From the IMG/VR virus record IMGVR_UViG_3300042453_002354, positions 62,001 through 126,000 of that record: a stretch of DNA of 64,000 nt; one strand, written 5' to 3'. This stretch comes from a virus. The stretch's first letter is position 1. Every line of letters starts with the position of its first letter. Shown here one piece after another: positions 23,507 to 32,998 of this stretch. The position numbers and the translations under genes are program-made. The notes beneath the pieces were generated by a model. That model worked only from the letters and a program-made list of their open reading frames with translations. It had not been told where the DNA came from and made no database searches.

Positions 23507-26065
23507 TTAAGATTTCAATAACTCAATTTCTTTTTTTAAAGATTCAACTTCTTTTATCAATTTTTGAATAAGTGACAAATTTAAAACTGATAAAGTTCCG
23601 TAGTTTACGCCGCCTGGTATTCTTTCCGCACCTTCTAATGTTGTAATACTACCATCTTCGTTTTGTATTAAATCCTCTTGTTTATATTCCCAATTCACTA
23701 GACGAGGTTCAATCTCTGCAACTTCTTCTGCTATTAATCCATAGTACGACCATTCGGCAGGATTTTCTAAAGGATCAGATTTTTTCGACCGAAACCAAAC
23801 AGGACGTAAACCTAAAATTGCATCACGATGTAAATCGTCTATATCTTCAACGTCTTTTTTATATCGAATAGAAGATGATGATCTAAATAATCTACCAGTA
23901 GATCCGGAAATGAATACGTTGGCCGCTCCCGCATTCGTATTATCACGAATGGAATTGGAAAGGAATTGTAAATCTGCTCCCGAGACTTGTGTTCTAAATA
24001 TTTCACTTCCACCTACAGAGAATACTGTTGCGGTACTAGTGGAGTTCACGGAACTAGTTGTTACATTTCCTGTTATATTTCCTGAAAAGGTTGCGGTTAT
24101 AGTTCCTGCACTAAAACTACCACCAGAATCTCTTGATACAATAGTGCTTCCTATATTTGAGGGACTTTGGTCTAACCCATCCAATAAATCCGCATTCAGT
24201 CCGCTACCAGATCCATCATTTCCTGCGTGCCATACCTTATTCCAAGCCGTAGAACCGCTTCCGGCGGTCGCTCTATAATATAATGCATTGCTATCATTAA
24301 AATTACAAGCAAATTGCATTGAGTAGTAATTTCCGGCATTACTGTGTGTACTAGCAAGTAAATGATACCAACCATTTGTCGTTTCTGGCCATCCCTCAGC
24401 AGTTGTTGCGGTACTAGTTTCCCAAAATCCAGAATTGACTCTGGTCGTTATGTTATCTGCCGTGCTGGATGAAGCGGCAGTATTCAAATACGTAGCAGTG
24501 GTTGCACCGCTTGCAGTTCCTGTTAAATTTGCCGTTATAGTTCCAGCACTAAAATTACCAGAAGAGTCTCTTGAGACAACAGTACTTCCGGTGTTTGCAG
24601 AAGTTGCGCTTAATCCGTCCAATAAATCAGCATTCAAATTTGTTACTAAGGTCGTGGAAGAAACCGATAGTGGCGCTGTGCCGGTTGCTACGGTTGAAAT
24701 TAATTGACTTGACGATCTTATAGATCCAGATACATCTAATTTTGTACCTGGACTTGCAGTTCCTATTCCGACATCACCACTTGATGTAATTCTCATGCGC
24801 TCGACATTATTGTTTCCAATGATAAAATCGGAATTTTCGTGATTCCAGAGATAAGCAACTGCACTAGCATTAATTCCAATAACCAAACCATCGCCGGTGG
24901 TCGTTCCAGTATTTGTATTTTGGAATGACGCAAACGCTTCATTTGCGGTCGTATTACGAAATCTCGCTCTAAACGTTGTTGAACCCGAGGTTACATCGAG
25001 CACATCTAGCGGTGAGGCTGTTCCTATACCAACATTACCGCTTGAGTTTATTCTGAATCTTTCTACACGAGTTGTAGAAGCACTAGGTGTGGTCGAAATT
25101 GCAAAAAATGTAGGATGACTAGTGGCGGTCGGCGTCGATTCTACGCCAATACTAATAGAAGCAGTATTTATAAATGTCGTTCCATTGCTAGTTGTGCCTG
25201 CCACTATGTTTAGAGGATTTGTTGAAGTTGTCGTTGCAGATGGACTTGCTTCAGTGCCGCCGGCCGCTTGCAGACCAACGCTACAAGATCCTCCGTAACT
25301 TCTTCCGAGTAGAGCAGTATTGATCGTTTCGCCTGATCGTATTACTATGGTTTGTGCAGCATTCGATACAGTATTTGAAGTATTTAAACAAGCGGTACCA
25401 TCAGAATTTATGCGGAATCTTTCAGTATTATTAGTTCTTAAACTAATTGCAGACGCATCTTGTCCAAGTAATGTTAAATCTCCTGTACCTCGGTGTTGTA
25501 TATAACTGCTACCGTTTGCTCCTCCATCTCTTGATAATCTCATTCCAAAATCGGTGTAAGTGGTATCACCTACGAAATCAATATAACTCTGTCCACTTCC
25601 CGTTCTACCATTTCCGATTTGTATTAAACAAGACTGTGTACTTGTGTTCGTATTTCCAACGTATAATTGTGCTCCTGCACCAGTCAGGTTAAGGGTTCCT
25701 GCAAATGTTGCCGCACCTGCATTGCTAATATTCCAATTGTTTGAGTTGGTCTGTGAAATGGAATATACATTAGTTATTGATTGATCGCCAAGACTTAATC
25801 CGGTTCCAAAAACGACTTGATCGCTTGAGTTCAGTCCTATCAAATTTACATTACCTGTATTTGCCGCATTTCTTGCCGTGATCGATTGATTATTCGGTAT
25901 TCTTAAATAACCAGACGATGCCGGACTTGGACCTAATGCAAGTCCACCGCCAATAGTTACTGAACCATCTGAAGATGATATTGTTAATCTATCCGTGCCT
26001 CCGGTCCTCAATGCTAAATCTTGTCCAGATGCGGTTGTTAAATTTTTAACTGTTAATGTAGCCAT
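23507..26065 (-). CDS. Tail fibre with C-terminal S74 chaperone-protease domain
   Basis: 852 aa. The N-terminus has repetitive beta-strand fibre sequence (TVKNLTTASGQDLALRTGG). The middle carries repeated GNVGIGTASP/ERFRINS elements typical of trimeric fibres and a pyocin-knob-like module (SGFWETST to WHAGND). The C-terminus (about 730-852) is an intramolecular chaperone: SIRYKKD with candidate Ser/Lys dyad, YGLIAEEV, then a coiled coil. In S74 proteins this domain trimerises the fibre and cuts itself off. Two modules are shared with the 1083-aa fibre at DNA level. Expected role: host recognition. Confidence 0.88.
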   Translation of the reverse strand: MATLTVKNLTTASGQDLALRTGGTDRLTISSSDGSVTIGGGLALGPSPASSGYLRIPNNQSITARNAANTGNVNLIGLNSSDQVVFGTGLSLGDQSITNVYSISQTNSNNWNISNAGAATFAGTLNLTGAGAQLYVGNTNTSTQSCLIQIGNGRTGSGQSYIDFVGDTTYTDFGMRLSRDGGANGSSYIQHRGTGDLTLLGQDASAISLRTNNTERFRINSDGTACLNTSNTVSNAAQTIVIRSGETINTALLGRSYGGSCSVGLQAAGGTEASPSATTTSTNPLNIVAGTTSNGTTFINTASISIGVESTPTATSHPTFFAISTTPSASTTRVERFRINSSGNVGIGTASPLDVLDVTSGSTTFRARFRNTTANEAFASFQNTNTGTTTGDGLVIGINASAVAYLWNHENSDFIIGNNNVERMRITSSGDVGIGTASPGTKLDVSGSIRSSSQLISTVATGTAPLSVSSTTLVTNLNADLLDGLSATSANTGSTVVSRDSSGNFSAGTITANLTGTASGATTATYLNTAASSSTADNITTRVNSGFWETSTATTAEGWPETTNGWYHLLASTHSNAGNYYSMQFACNFNDSNALYYRATAGSGSTAWNKVWHAGNDGSGSGLNADLLDGLDQSPSNIGSTIVSRDSGGSFSAGTITATFSGNITGNVTTSSVNSTSTATVFSVGGSEIFRTQVSGADLQFLSNSIRDNTNAGAANVFISGSTGRLFRSSSSIRYKKDVEDIDDLHRDAILGLRPVWFRSKKSDPLENPAEWSYYGLIAEEVAEIEPRLVNWEYKQEDLIQNEDGSITTLEGAERIPGGVNYGTLSVLNLSLIQKLIKEVESLKKEIELLKS
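24310..24507 (-). repeat. Fibre module shared with 29694-29891
   Basis: This 198-bp segment is closely similar, without length change, to 29694-29891 in the 1083-aa fibre gene. It encodes the pyocin-knob-like unit. Confidence 0.85.
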
Positions 26066-26099
26066 TTTTATTTTTACCTATTTAAAATTTAATTTCCTA

Positions 26100-28565
26100 T
26101 TAACTTATAAGAGCATAATTTACAAAGGCTCTCCAATTCACAGTCTGTGAGGCCGCACCAGTCACTCGGATTCTAACATCATTTGTGGAAACATCTACGG
26201 TAAAATCATATCCAGAACTTCCATAAGATTCAATCTCCTTGATTGTTCCTCCAAAATCTGCTGCTAACGTTGCTGCACCGGCATTATTTCTATAAACCAA
26301 AAATCTTAATTTTCCACCTACGCCCATAGCAGTTGTACTACTTCTCCTACCAACAACGTCAACATCAAATGAATATGTCGTATTATCTGCAAGAGTGAGT
26401 GTATACAAATTAGTTTGTGTTGCATCGGTAGTTGTGACGTTTGCAGATGTTCGTACAGTACCAGTAGGATCGCTAGAACCACCAGAAGCCGCTTTCCATA
26501 CTGCATTTCCGGTCGAAGTATCTTTTGTCAATACGTGTTCATTAGTAGCAGAAGATACGGCAGTCAGTGCATTAATGGCAGCTTGTGCAGTTGTTTGTCC
26601 TGTACCGCCGTTTGCTACCGGTAGAGTTCCCGTGACACCGCTTGATAATGGTAGACCTGTACAGTTTGTTAATGTACCGGAAGTTGGCGTACCAAGTAAT
26701 GGCGTTACTAGAGTTGGTGAAGTTGCAAATACCAAAGAGCCAGATCCGGTTTCGTCAGAAATGACACCAGCTAGTTCTGCTGAAGTTGTTGCTGCAAATG
26801 CATTTAGTTTATTGGATGTTGTAGTTAATGTACCGGATGTGGGTAATGTTACATTTGTCGCTGCGGTGGTAGTTAAAGTCAACGCAAAGTTGCCTGAGGT
26901 TGTTAAATTGTTAGCCAGAGTTAAATCGCCGGATAAACTTAATGTTCTATTTGCATCGTTGACGTTCAGACTGAGTGTTCTTGCTGCCGTTAGGTTTGCG
27001 CTATTTGTAATTCCCAAGTAATGAGAAGGCGTTGAATCGTCATACAAAAAGATATCACCAAAATATCCACTTTGTGTCGATGTGTTACTATTTGATAGTG
27101 CATCTGTAATGCCATAACCACTTATTGTAGTAGGTTTGGAAGCTATATTCGCAAAGGTGTATCCTGTACAGTTTGTTAATGTACCGGAAGTTGGCGTACC
27201 AAGTAATGGAGTCACTAAAGTAGGAGAAGTTGCAAATACTAAAGATCCAGATCCAGTTTCATCAGTGATTGCCGATCTTAGATTAGCACTTGTATCACTA
27301 ATTCCGTAACCGCTAAATGTTGTAGGATTTGTTCCTGATGTGACCCTTCCTTTAACATCTACGGTCACAGATCTATATGTTCCAGCAGTTGCGCCAGAAT
27401 TTGCTAAAGTCAATGAGGAAGATACATCAGCAGAACCATCAAAAGAAACTGACCAAGTTGCATCACCAGTTGCAGAAATACTTCTTGCAGTGGCAAGTTT
27501 TGTAGCAGTGTCGGAATTACCAGCAACAGGACTAATTTCTATATAAGCCGAACCTGACCATCTATAAATTTTATTTGTATCTAAAGCAACATAAATTTTT
27601 GCAGTTTCTCCGCTAACTGGAAATCCAGCAAGATTTGCATATTCGAGAACATCATCCACAAAACTAGGAAGCTGTGATGAAGGAACCAATCCCGAAGCAT
27701 TTAGTGTAGCAACGCCATTTACTGCACCCTTTTCGGATGATGCTACAGCATCGGTAATTCCGTAACCACTTAACGTTGTGGGTTTTGAAGATATGTTTGC
27801 AAAAGTATAACCAGTACAATTTGTTAATGTACCAGAAGTTGGAGTTCCTAAAATTGGCGTTACTAAGGTTGGTGAAGTTGCAAATACCAAAGAGCCAGAT
27901 CCCGTCTCATCAGTGATTGCTGATGCAAGGTTTGCGCTTGTATCACTAATTCCGTAACCGCTGAATGTAGTGGGATTAGTACCGCTGGTTACACGACCCT
28001 TAGCGTCTACAGTCACAGATCTATATGTTCCAGCAGTTGCGCCAGAATTTGCAAGCGTTAGTGAGCTTGATGCATTTGCCGAACCATCAAAAGAAACTGA
28101 CCACGTGGCATCGCCAGTTACAGAAATATCTCTTGCTGTTGCCAATTTGGTAGAAGTTGCTGAGTTTCCGTCTATACTACCTGAAATTGTGCTTGAAAAT
28201 GTTTTTGTTCCTGCTATTGTTTGCGTGCCAGTAGTTATTAATCCTCTATTGCTGGATGATGCATCTGGTATGTTAAATGTATGTGTGCTTGTCGAGGATG
28301 AAATATTAAAATCTGTTCCAGATGTTCCTGTCGCAAATGTTTGTGTCGATGCGGTTAAACTATTGAGTGATGTTATACCACCCTCAACTGAGGATGAAAT
28401 GGTAACATCACCAGTTCCCGTATCGATACCAGTTGATGACAGTGTTATGCCAGTACCAGCAATCAATCGCTTAACTACAGCTTGGCCAGAAACAGTATCG
28501 TTTAGATCACTTCTTTTTACTTCTTGATCTTTAATTTGTATAGATTTAATTTCTGTTCTGGACAT
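26100..28565 (-). CDS. Repetitive long tail fibre protein
   Basis: 821 aa. Seen: three related long repeats containing TLANSGATAGTYRSVTVDAKG, TTFSGYGISDT, GSLVFATSPTLVTP and TPTSGTLTNCTG, followed by the LPVANGGTGQTT motif common to phage fibre shafts. The C-terminal domain (about 690-821) is a compact beta-rich region (TTYSFDVDVVGRRSS) that probably forms a tip. Very similar in composition to side tail fibres of other phages. No S74 domain here, so a separate chaperone or none is needed. A CATAAATA late box lies 32 nt upstream. Confidence 0.85.
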   Translation of the reverse strand: MSRTEIKSIQIKDQEVKRSDLNDTVSGQAVVKRLIAGTGITLSSTGIDTGTGDVTISSSVEGGITSLNSLTASTQTFATGTSGTDFNISSSTSTHTFNIPDASSSNRGLITTGTQTIAGTKTFSSTISGSIDGNSATSTKLATARDISVTGDATWSVSFDGSANASSSLTLANSGATAGTYRSVTVDAKGRVTSGTNPTTFSGYGISDTSANLASAITDETGSGSLVFATSPTLVTPILGTPTSGTLTNCTGYTFANISSKPTTLSGYGITDAVASSEKGAVNGVATLNASGLVPSSQLPSFVDDVLEYANLAGFPVSGETAKIYVALDTNKIYRWSGSAYIEISPVAGNSDTATKLATARSISATGDATWSVSFDGSADVSSSLTLANSGATAGTYRSVTVDVKGRVTSGTNPTTFSGYGISDTSANLRSAITDETGSGSLVFATSPTLVTPLLGTPTSGTLTNCTGYTFANIASKPTTISGYGITDALSNSNTSTQSGYFGDIFLYDDSTPSHYLGITNSANLTAARTLSLNVNDANRTLSLSGDLTLANNLTTSGNFALTLTTTAATNVTLPTSGTLTTTSNKLNAFAATTSAELAGVISDETGSGSLVFATSPTLVTPLLGTPTSGTLTNCTGLPLSSGVTGTLPVANGGTGQTTAQAAINALTAVSSATNEHVLTKDTSTGNAVWKAASGGSSDPTGTVRTSANVTTTDATQTNLYTLTLADNTTYSFDVDVVGRRSSTTAMGVGGKLRFLVYRNNAGAATLAADFGGTIKEIESYGSSGYDFTVDVSTNDVRIRVTGAASQTVNWRAFVNYALIS
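27365..28052 (-). repeat. Direct repeats in the 821-aa fibre gene
   Basis: A stretch of about 38 nt is identical at 27367-27404 and near 28015-28052 (period 648 bp), within longer diverged repeats that encode the duplicated fibre shaft segments. Confidence 0.7.
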
Positions 28566-28596
28566 ATTAAAATCCTTTGATAAGATTTGTTTTTAT

Positions 28597-28604
28597 TATT
28601 TATG
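28597..28604 (-). promoter_or_regulatory. Late promoter (CATAAATA) of the 821-aa fibre gene
   Basis: CATAAATA on the minus strand, 32 nt upstream; it overlaps the stop region of the upstream fibre gene. Confidence 0.6.
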
Positions 28605-31600
28605 ATTCTAGAATCTCGATTCTTTCTTTCAATTTTTGTATTTCTTCTAATGCACTTTGTAGTGCTTTTGTTGAATTGCTGGCAATTTCCGACAACTCTT
28701 GTATGGATTTAATTATAGGCGATATGAATTCGTGATACCTCAACGATTGCTGTGAGTTAGGATCATCTTTATCGGATAATATCCAACCGGCAAAATCCTC
28801 ACCATTTTTACCAATCTGTTCTAATACTTCTTTTACTTCTTGTGCTATTAGTCCATAGTGTGTTCTTGTACCACTTTTTGGTGTTATCGTTTTGATTATT
28901 TTTCTATTTTCATCTAACAAAGGTTCACCGTTCTCATCTTTTTGTACATTAACTTCATTATAACCTACTTTCCATTTATAACTAACTGGTCTTAGTGCAT
29001 TTATAAAATTTAAACCAAGAGGGGAGTTTTCTATAGTATGCTTCGTTCTCACATCAGAAGTGTTAATTGTACCATCAACAGACCAGACCTCCTGCCAGCG
29101 ATAGTCATCATTACCTAATAAATGTGAATTATCCAGTTGTGGGAGTACGTTACCAGCAGGTGAAATCCAAAGTCCTTTGACTTGACTTGTATTTGTAATA
29201 TAAATTTCACCGTTTCGTGCATATTCATACACACCTCTTATCGTTGGTGTGATTCCGAAACTGTCCGTGGGTATTACCAATTCATTAGCCCAAAGATCAA
29301 AGGACCATGTAACACCGGCATCTGGACCTACAAATCTTATAGGGCCTTCTCCATTCTGGAAAATTTTTAAATTGCCGTTTATACCAGGTTCTCTTATTAT
29401 TCTTGCATCAAAATCGGTGCTGTCTTGCGAATGAAAATCTATATAACTATTTCTATCACCAGTTCCTATTGAATTTATTTCAATTCCGCCGGCGCCAGTT
29501 AGTATTGTACCTGCGGTTATAGTTCCAGCACTAAAATTACCAGAAGCATCTCTTCTGACTATAGTATTTCCAACATTACTCGCTGTTCCTAATAAGGAAT
29601 CATTTCCTGAATGCCATATTCTATTCCAAGACTTATTTCCATCATCAGTCGTCGCTCTATAAAACAATGAATTGCTATCATAAAAACTACCAGCAAATTG
29701 CATTGAGTAATAATTTGAGGTAGTACTATGCGTACTGCACAATAGATGATACCAAGCATTTGTCGTTTCTGGCCATCCTTCGGCGATTGTTGCGGTACTA
29801 GTTTCCCAAAATCCGGAATTGACTCTATTGGTTATATTATCTGCCGTGCTTGATGAAAAGGCAGTATTTAAATATGTAGCAGTGGTTGCACTGGTGGCAT
29901 TTCCAAAAAATTGGTTTGCTGTAACATCTCCCGCAACGTGTAACGAGGTACTTGGAGTATTCGTGCCAATTCCAATATTACCGCCTGATGTAATTCTCAT
30001 TCTTTCGGTGGCATTTGTGCTAAAGGTTAAATTTGCCGCCGCCGATGTCCGAATGTCTAATGTTCCCGTTCCCGAGTGTGATATTTCGCCAGTACCATTT
30101 AATCCTCCGTTGCGAGTCATTCGCAAAGTGCCGCCGCCGGAGGATGCACCAACAAGTGAAATTTGTGAAATACCGCTTCCGCTGCGACCATTTCCGACTT
30201 GAATGGAACACGTTTCAGTGCTAGTTGCGAAATCGCCAACCTTTAAAGTTGCGGCTGCGGGACGGATCATAACCACACCGTCGGCATCTATTCGCATTCT
30301 CTCTGTATTGTTTGTATGGAGTGCAAAATATCCGTTTTGTTGGTTTGAAAAGATGACGTTACTTCCATCTGCATTAGAGATATAAGCAGATCGAAATCCA
30401 CCACCTCCACTAGTTCCAAGATCTACACTAAATTCCGGTCTAGCCGCAAGATCGCCAATTCGCACAGATCCTATAACGTCCAGTGGATAGAGAGGATTAT
30501 TTGTTCCAATGCCGATCAACCCCATAGATGTAATTCTCATTCTTTCGGTACCGGCTCCGTAGTTTCCGCTCCAAAACTGTAACGCTCCGGTAGACTCGGC
30601 AGTTATATGAAAGTTATTTGAAGAAGTCGAACTACTTCCGATCTGAAGACTACTAGCAACATCAAGATTAGCATACGGAGATGTTGTGCCTATACCCACT
30701 TTACCAGTAGACGTAATTCTCATTCTCTCAGACAATCCAGTTACTATAACAATAGGAGCTGCATCTTGCGTTTGCAATAATAAAGATCCAGTGCCTCTAT
30801 GTGAAAGAACGGAATCGGCATTAGCACCACTAGCTTCTCTAGAAATTCTTAAACCAAAATCGGAATAGGTAGTATCACCTATGAAATCAATATAACTTTG
30901 TCCACTCCCTGTTCTACCATTTCCGATTTGTATTAAACAAGACTGTGTACTTGTATTTGAGTTTCCGACATAAAATTCGGCGCCTTGTTTACTTACTGTA
31001 ACGTTACCATCTGAACCTATTCTAAATCTTTCAGTAAATCCTGTACCAGTTTTAATTACGAGATTATCCGATGTTCCTATTGTTCTAATGGAATTTGTGA
31101 TGACATCGCCAGAAGATGAAAATCCGCCTGAGTTTATAATTCCAGTGACATCAATATCAGTTCCCCAGAGTTTTCCTACTCTACTTCCCGATGCACCAAT
31201 GTCATAAGTTGAATTTGGTATAAATGCCGCATTTGTTCCATTTGCTATGCGCCATTGATAAGCACCGCCATTTGAACCAAGATATAATGATTGCCCAGTT
31301 CCAGAATTTAATTGATTTCCAAAAATTTGAGATAATGCATTAGTAGTAGCTCCGAAATTTTGACTATTGGCGGTAGAGGGTATTAAGTTTCCTCCGCTAT
31401 CTAGATTCCATTTTGTTGCGCCACCGGCTGCTAGAGCTAGTGTGGTATCTGAGGTAATCTTTCTAGAAAATGTTTCAGCTAGATTGAAACCAGAGCGTCC
31501 TATCTTTAATTGATTGTTGATCAGAGGTAATAAATCGCCAGATGAACCATTGACTCCTTCTATTTTCCAATAGTCAGTTCCTCGTGCTTTAAACTTTATA

Positions 31601-31851
31601 CTGGCATCGTGAGAAGAAACAAACGGTACATCGGTAAAAATTCCTAATCCAGAATCTGTATCAAATTCAATTCTGGAAAAACTAGCTTGGGTTGACGTAC
31701 CTTGTGATAGAAATAATTTTGAAGGTACTGTGGAATTTGTGCTATGTACGAAAACGCCTAGCGTTTCACTAGCAAGAACTGGCAATTCTTGTAATGATGG
31801 TGTCGTATCATCACTAACTACAAGTTTATTAATCCCTTTATTTCTGGACAT
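28600..31851 (-). CDS. Long tail fibre with C-terminal S74 chaperone-protease domain
   Basis: 1083 aa. The N-terminus (about 1-100: VLASETLGVFVHST, FKARGTDYWKIEG) probably attaches to the baseplate or another fibre part. The middle has many IGIGTNNP/ERMRITS repeats and three copies of an IQIGNGRTGSG-type unit. A pyocin-knob-like module is shared with the 852-aa fibre. The C-terminus (about 930-1083) is an S74 chaperone: SDVRTKHTIE with candidate Ser/Lys dyad, YGLIAQEVKE, and a terminal coiled coil. Two S74 fibres in one locus suggest alternative or hetero-assembled receptor-binding fibres. Perfect late box 35 nt upstream. Confidence 0.88.
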   Translation of the reverse strand: MSRNKGINKLVVSDDTTPSLQELPVLASETLGVFVHSTNSTVPSKLFLSQGTSTQASFSRIEFDTDSGLGIFTDVPFVSSHDASIKFKARGTDYWKIEGVNGSSGDLLPLINNQLKIGRSGFNLAETFSRKITSDTTLALAAGGATKWNLDSGGNLIPSTANSQNFGATTNALSQIFGNQLNSGTGQSLYLGSNGGAYQWRIANGTNAAFIPNSTYDIGASGSRVGKLWGTDIDVTGIINSGGFSSSGDVITNSIRTIGTSDNLVIKTGTGFTERFRIGSDGNVTVSKQGAEFYVGNSNTSTQSCLIQIGNGRTGSGQSYIDFIGDTTYSDFGLRISREASGANADSVLSHRGTGSLLLQTQDAAPIVIVTGLSERMRITSTGKVGIGTTSPYANLDVASSLQIGSSSTSSNNFHITAESTGALQFWSGNYGAGTERMRITSMGLIGIGTNNPLYPLDVIGSVRIGDLAARPEFSVDLGTSGGGGFRSAYISNADGSNVIFSNQQNGYFALHTNNTERMRIDADGVVMIRPAAATLKVGDFATSTETCSIQVGNGRSGSGISQISLVGASSGGGTLRMTRNGGLNGTGEISHSGTGTLDIRTSAAANLTFSTNATERMRITSGGNIGIGTNTPSTSLHVAGDVTANQFFGNATSATTATYLNTAFSSSTADNITNRVNSGFWETSTATIAEGWPETTNAWYHLLCSTHSTTSNYYSMQFAGSFYDSNSLFYRATTDDGNKSWNRIWHSGNDSLLGTASNVGNTIVRRDASGNFSAGTITAGTILTGAGGIEINSIGTGDRNSYIDFHSQDSTDFDARIIREPGINGNLKIFQNGEGPIRFVGPDAGVTWSFDLWANELVIPTDSFGITPTIRGVYEYARNGEIYITNTSQVKGLWISPAGNVLPQLDNSHLLGNDDYRWQEVWSVDGTINTSDVRTKHTIENSPLGLNFINALRPVSYKWKVGYNEVNVQKDENGEPLLDENRKIIKTITPKSGTRTHYGLIAQEVKEVLEQIGKNGEDFAGWILSDKDDPNSQQSLRYHEFISPIIKSIQELSEIASNSTKALQSALEEIQKLKERIEILES
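29694..29891 (-). repeat. Fibre module shared with 24310-24507
   Basis: Second copy of the 198-bp pyocin-knob-like module; a further shared block lies near 30867-30975 and 25556-25660. Confidence 0.85.
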
Positions 31852-31885
31852 AGTAATCCCTCTGCTACAATGTTATTTGCACTTC

Positions 31886-31893
31886 TATTTATA
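31886..31893 (-). promoter_or_regulatory. Late promoter (TATAAATA) of the 1083-aa fibre gene
   Basis: Perfect TATAAATA on the minus strand, 35 nt upstream of the ATG; it overlaps the last codons of the 368-aa gene. Confidence 0.7.
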
Positions 31894-32995
31894 GTGCGAC
31901 AGAAGTGATTGCCTGATATCTAATTGTAGCTGCCCAATGTACTGTGTTGGTTGGATGTCCAACTACCATTACTTGTACATTAGTTCCCGATACTTGTACG
32001 AATGCATTATAATCAGAACTGTCTGTGCCAGATATGTTTTGTTGTATACCAACTAAAGAGGTCGCAATTACATTCCTTTTGGCACCGCCTTTTATGTTTA
32101 TCCAACAATTTTCATCAGCACTTACATTCAATCCTACCATATCAACTTCAAACCAAATTGCTGAATTTGCAACACCAGATGGAACATTCGGTAATTCAAA
32201 GTTCCAAAGTATTGTTGGTGATGAATCGGTAGTCATTACCGCATTAGTTAAAATGTGATGACCAGATTGTGCAAATCCTGAATGTGTTTTTAATTCTATT
32301 TCGGAAGAATTGATATAAGTTATAGGATTATCCGCAACTAAATTTTTTACATATATTGCTTCGCATTTATTTGAAGGACTGCCTATGGTTATATTATTTG
32401 CTAGTTTATCTCCTGTTATACTAGCTGCATCCACTGTTTTGATATCAGATCTTTCTACTGCGTGTACATAAATGTCAACTATAGAAAGTCCACTTGGTGC
32501 TGAATTGAATATGATTGTATTCCCTACTTTAAGATCTGGCGAAACATTCAAAGTCCAATCATTTCCAAACTGTAAAGGTACTTTATTTAAAAATACCGTC
32601 ATACCTTCTTCTCTTAATAGTCCAAGATCAGGAGGTAAGAATCCTAAACTAGAAAGATCGAATGTTGTTGTACTTCCATTCAAAGTTGGTGCTTCTAATC
32701 GTATTCGTAAACAATAATTTCCCGAAACAGCAGGAACAGAAATTTCTCTACCCAAATAAACAATATAAATTCTTTCGCCGAGTAGTGGAGGATATGAAAA
32801 TGCAATTTTTCTTCCGCCTTCAATTAAACCATATGAAAAGTTTGGTTCTTGTACGACACCATCACTAATAACTAAAATGGAAGATGAATGTCCAACTTGA
32901 TATGTTAGTGTAAATTCAGTCGTAAGACCGTCTGGAGAAATAACTTGTTTCTCAAAAACTCCGTATGCTGCTCCCGAACCTAGATACTTTGCCAT
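31889..32995 (-). CDS. Virion structural/fibre-associated protein
   Basis: 368 aa. The first half has two adapter-like beta repeats (VISDGVVQEPNFSYGL then IYIVYLGREISVP; TVFLNKVPLQFGNDWTLN) that resemble the repeats in the adjacent 858-aa fibre (LVTVDGVIVDGDSLGF, IIRILHLGF). The second half is a beta-rich domain that ends like the tip of the 821-aa fibre (TNTVHWAATIRYQAI against TVNWRAFVNYALI). It probably connects or caps fibres. It follows the 858-aa gene by 3 nt. No enzymatic motif. Confidence 0.7.
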   Translation of the reverse strand: MAKYLGSGAAYGVFEKQVISPDGLTTEFTLTYQVGHSSSILVISDGVVQEPNFSYGLIEGGRKIAFSYPPLLGERIYIVYLGREISVPAVSGNYCLRIRLEAPTLNGSTTTFDLSSLGFLPPDLGLLREEGMTVFLNKVPLQFGNDWTLNVSPDLKVGNTIIFNSAPSGLSIVDIYVHAVERSDIKTVDAASITGDKLANNITIGSPSNKCEAIYVKNLVADNPITYINSSEIELKTHSGFAQSGHHILTNAVMTTDSSPTILWNFELPNVPSGVANSAIWFEVDMVGLNVSADENCWINIKGGAKRNVIATSLVGIQQNISGTDSSDYNAFVQVSGTNVQVMVVGHPTNTVHWAATIRYQAITSVAL

Positions 32996-32998
32996 ATT

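Noticed and set aside
26395-28527. Long plus-strand ORFs opposite the repetitive fibre genes (for example 26395-27021 and 27970-28527)
   Set aside because: They are antisense shadows of low-complexity Thr/Ser/Gly-rich codons, giving Val/Pro/Ala-rich products with no SD, promoter or domain.
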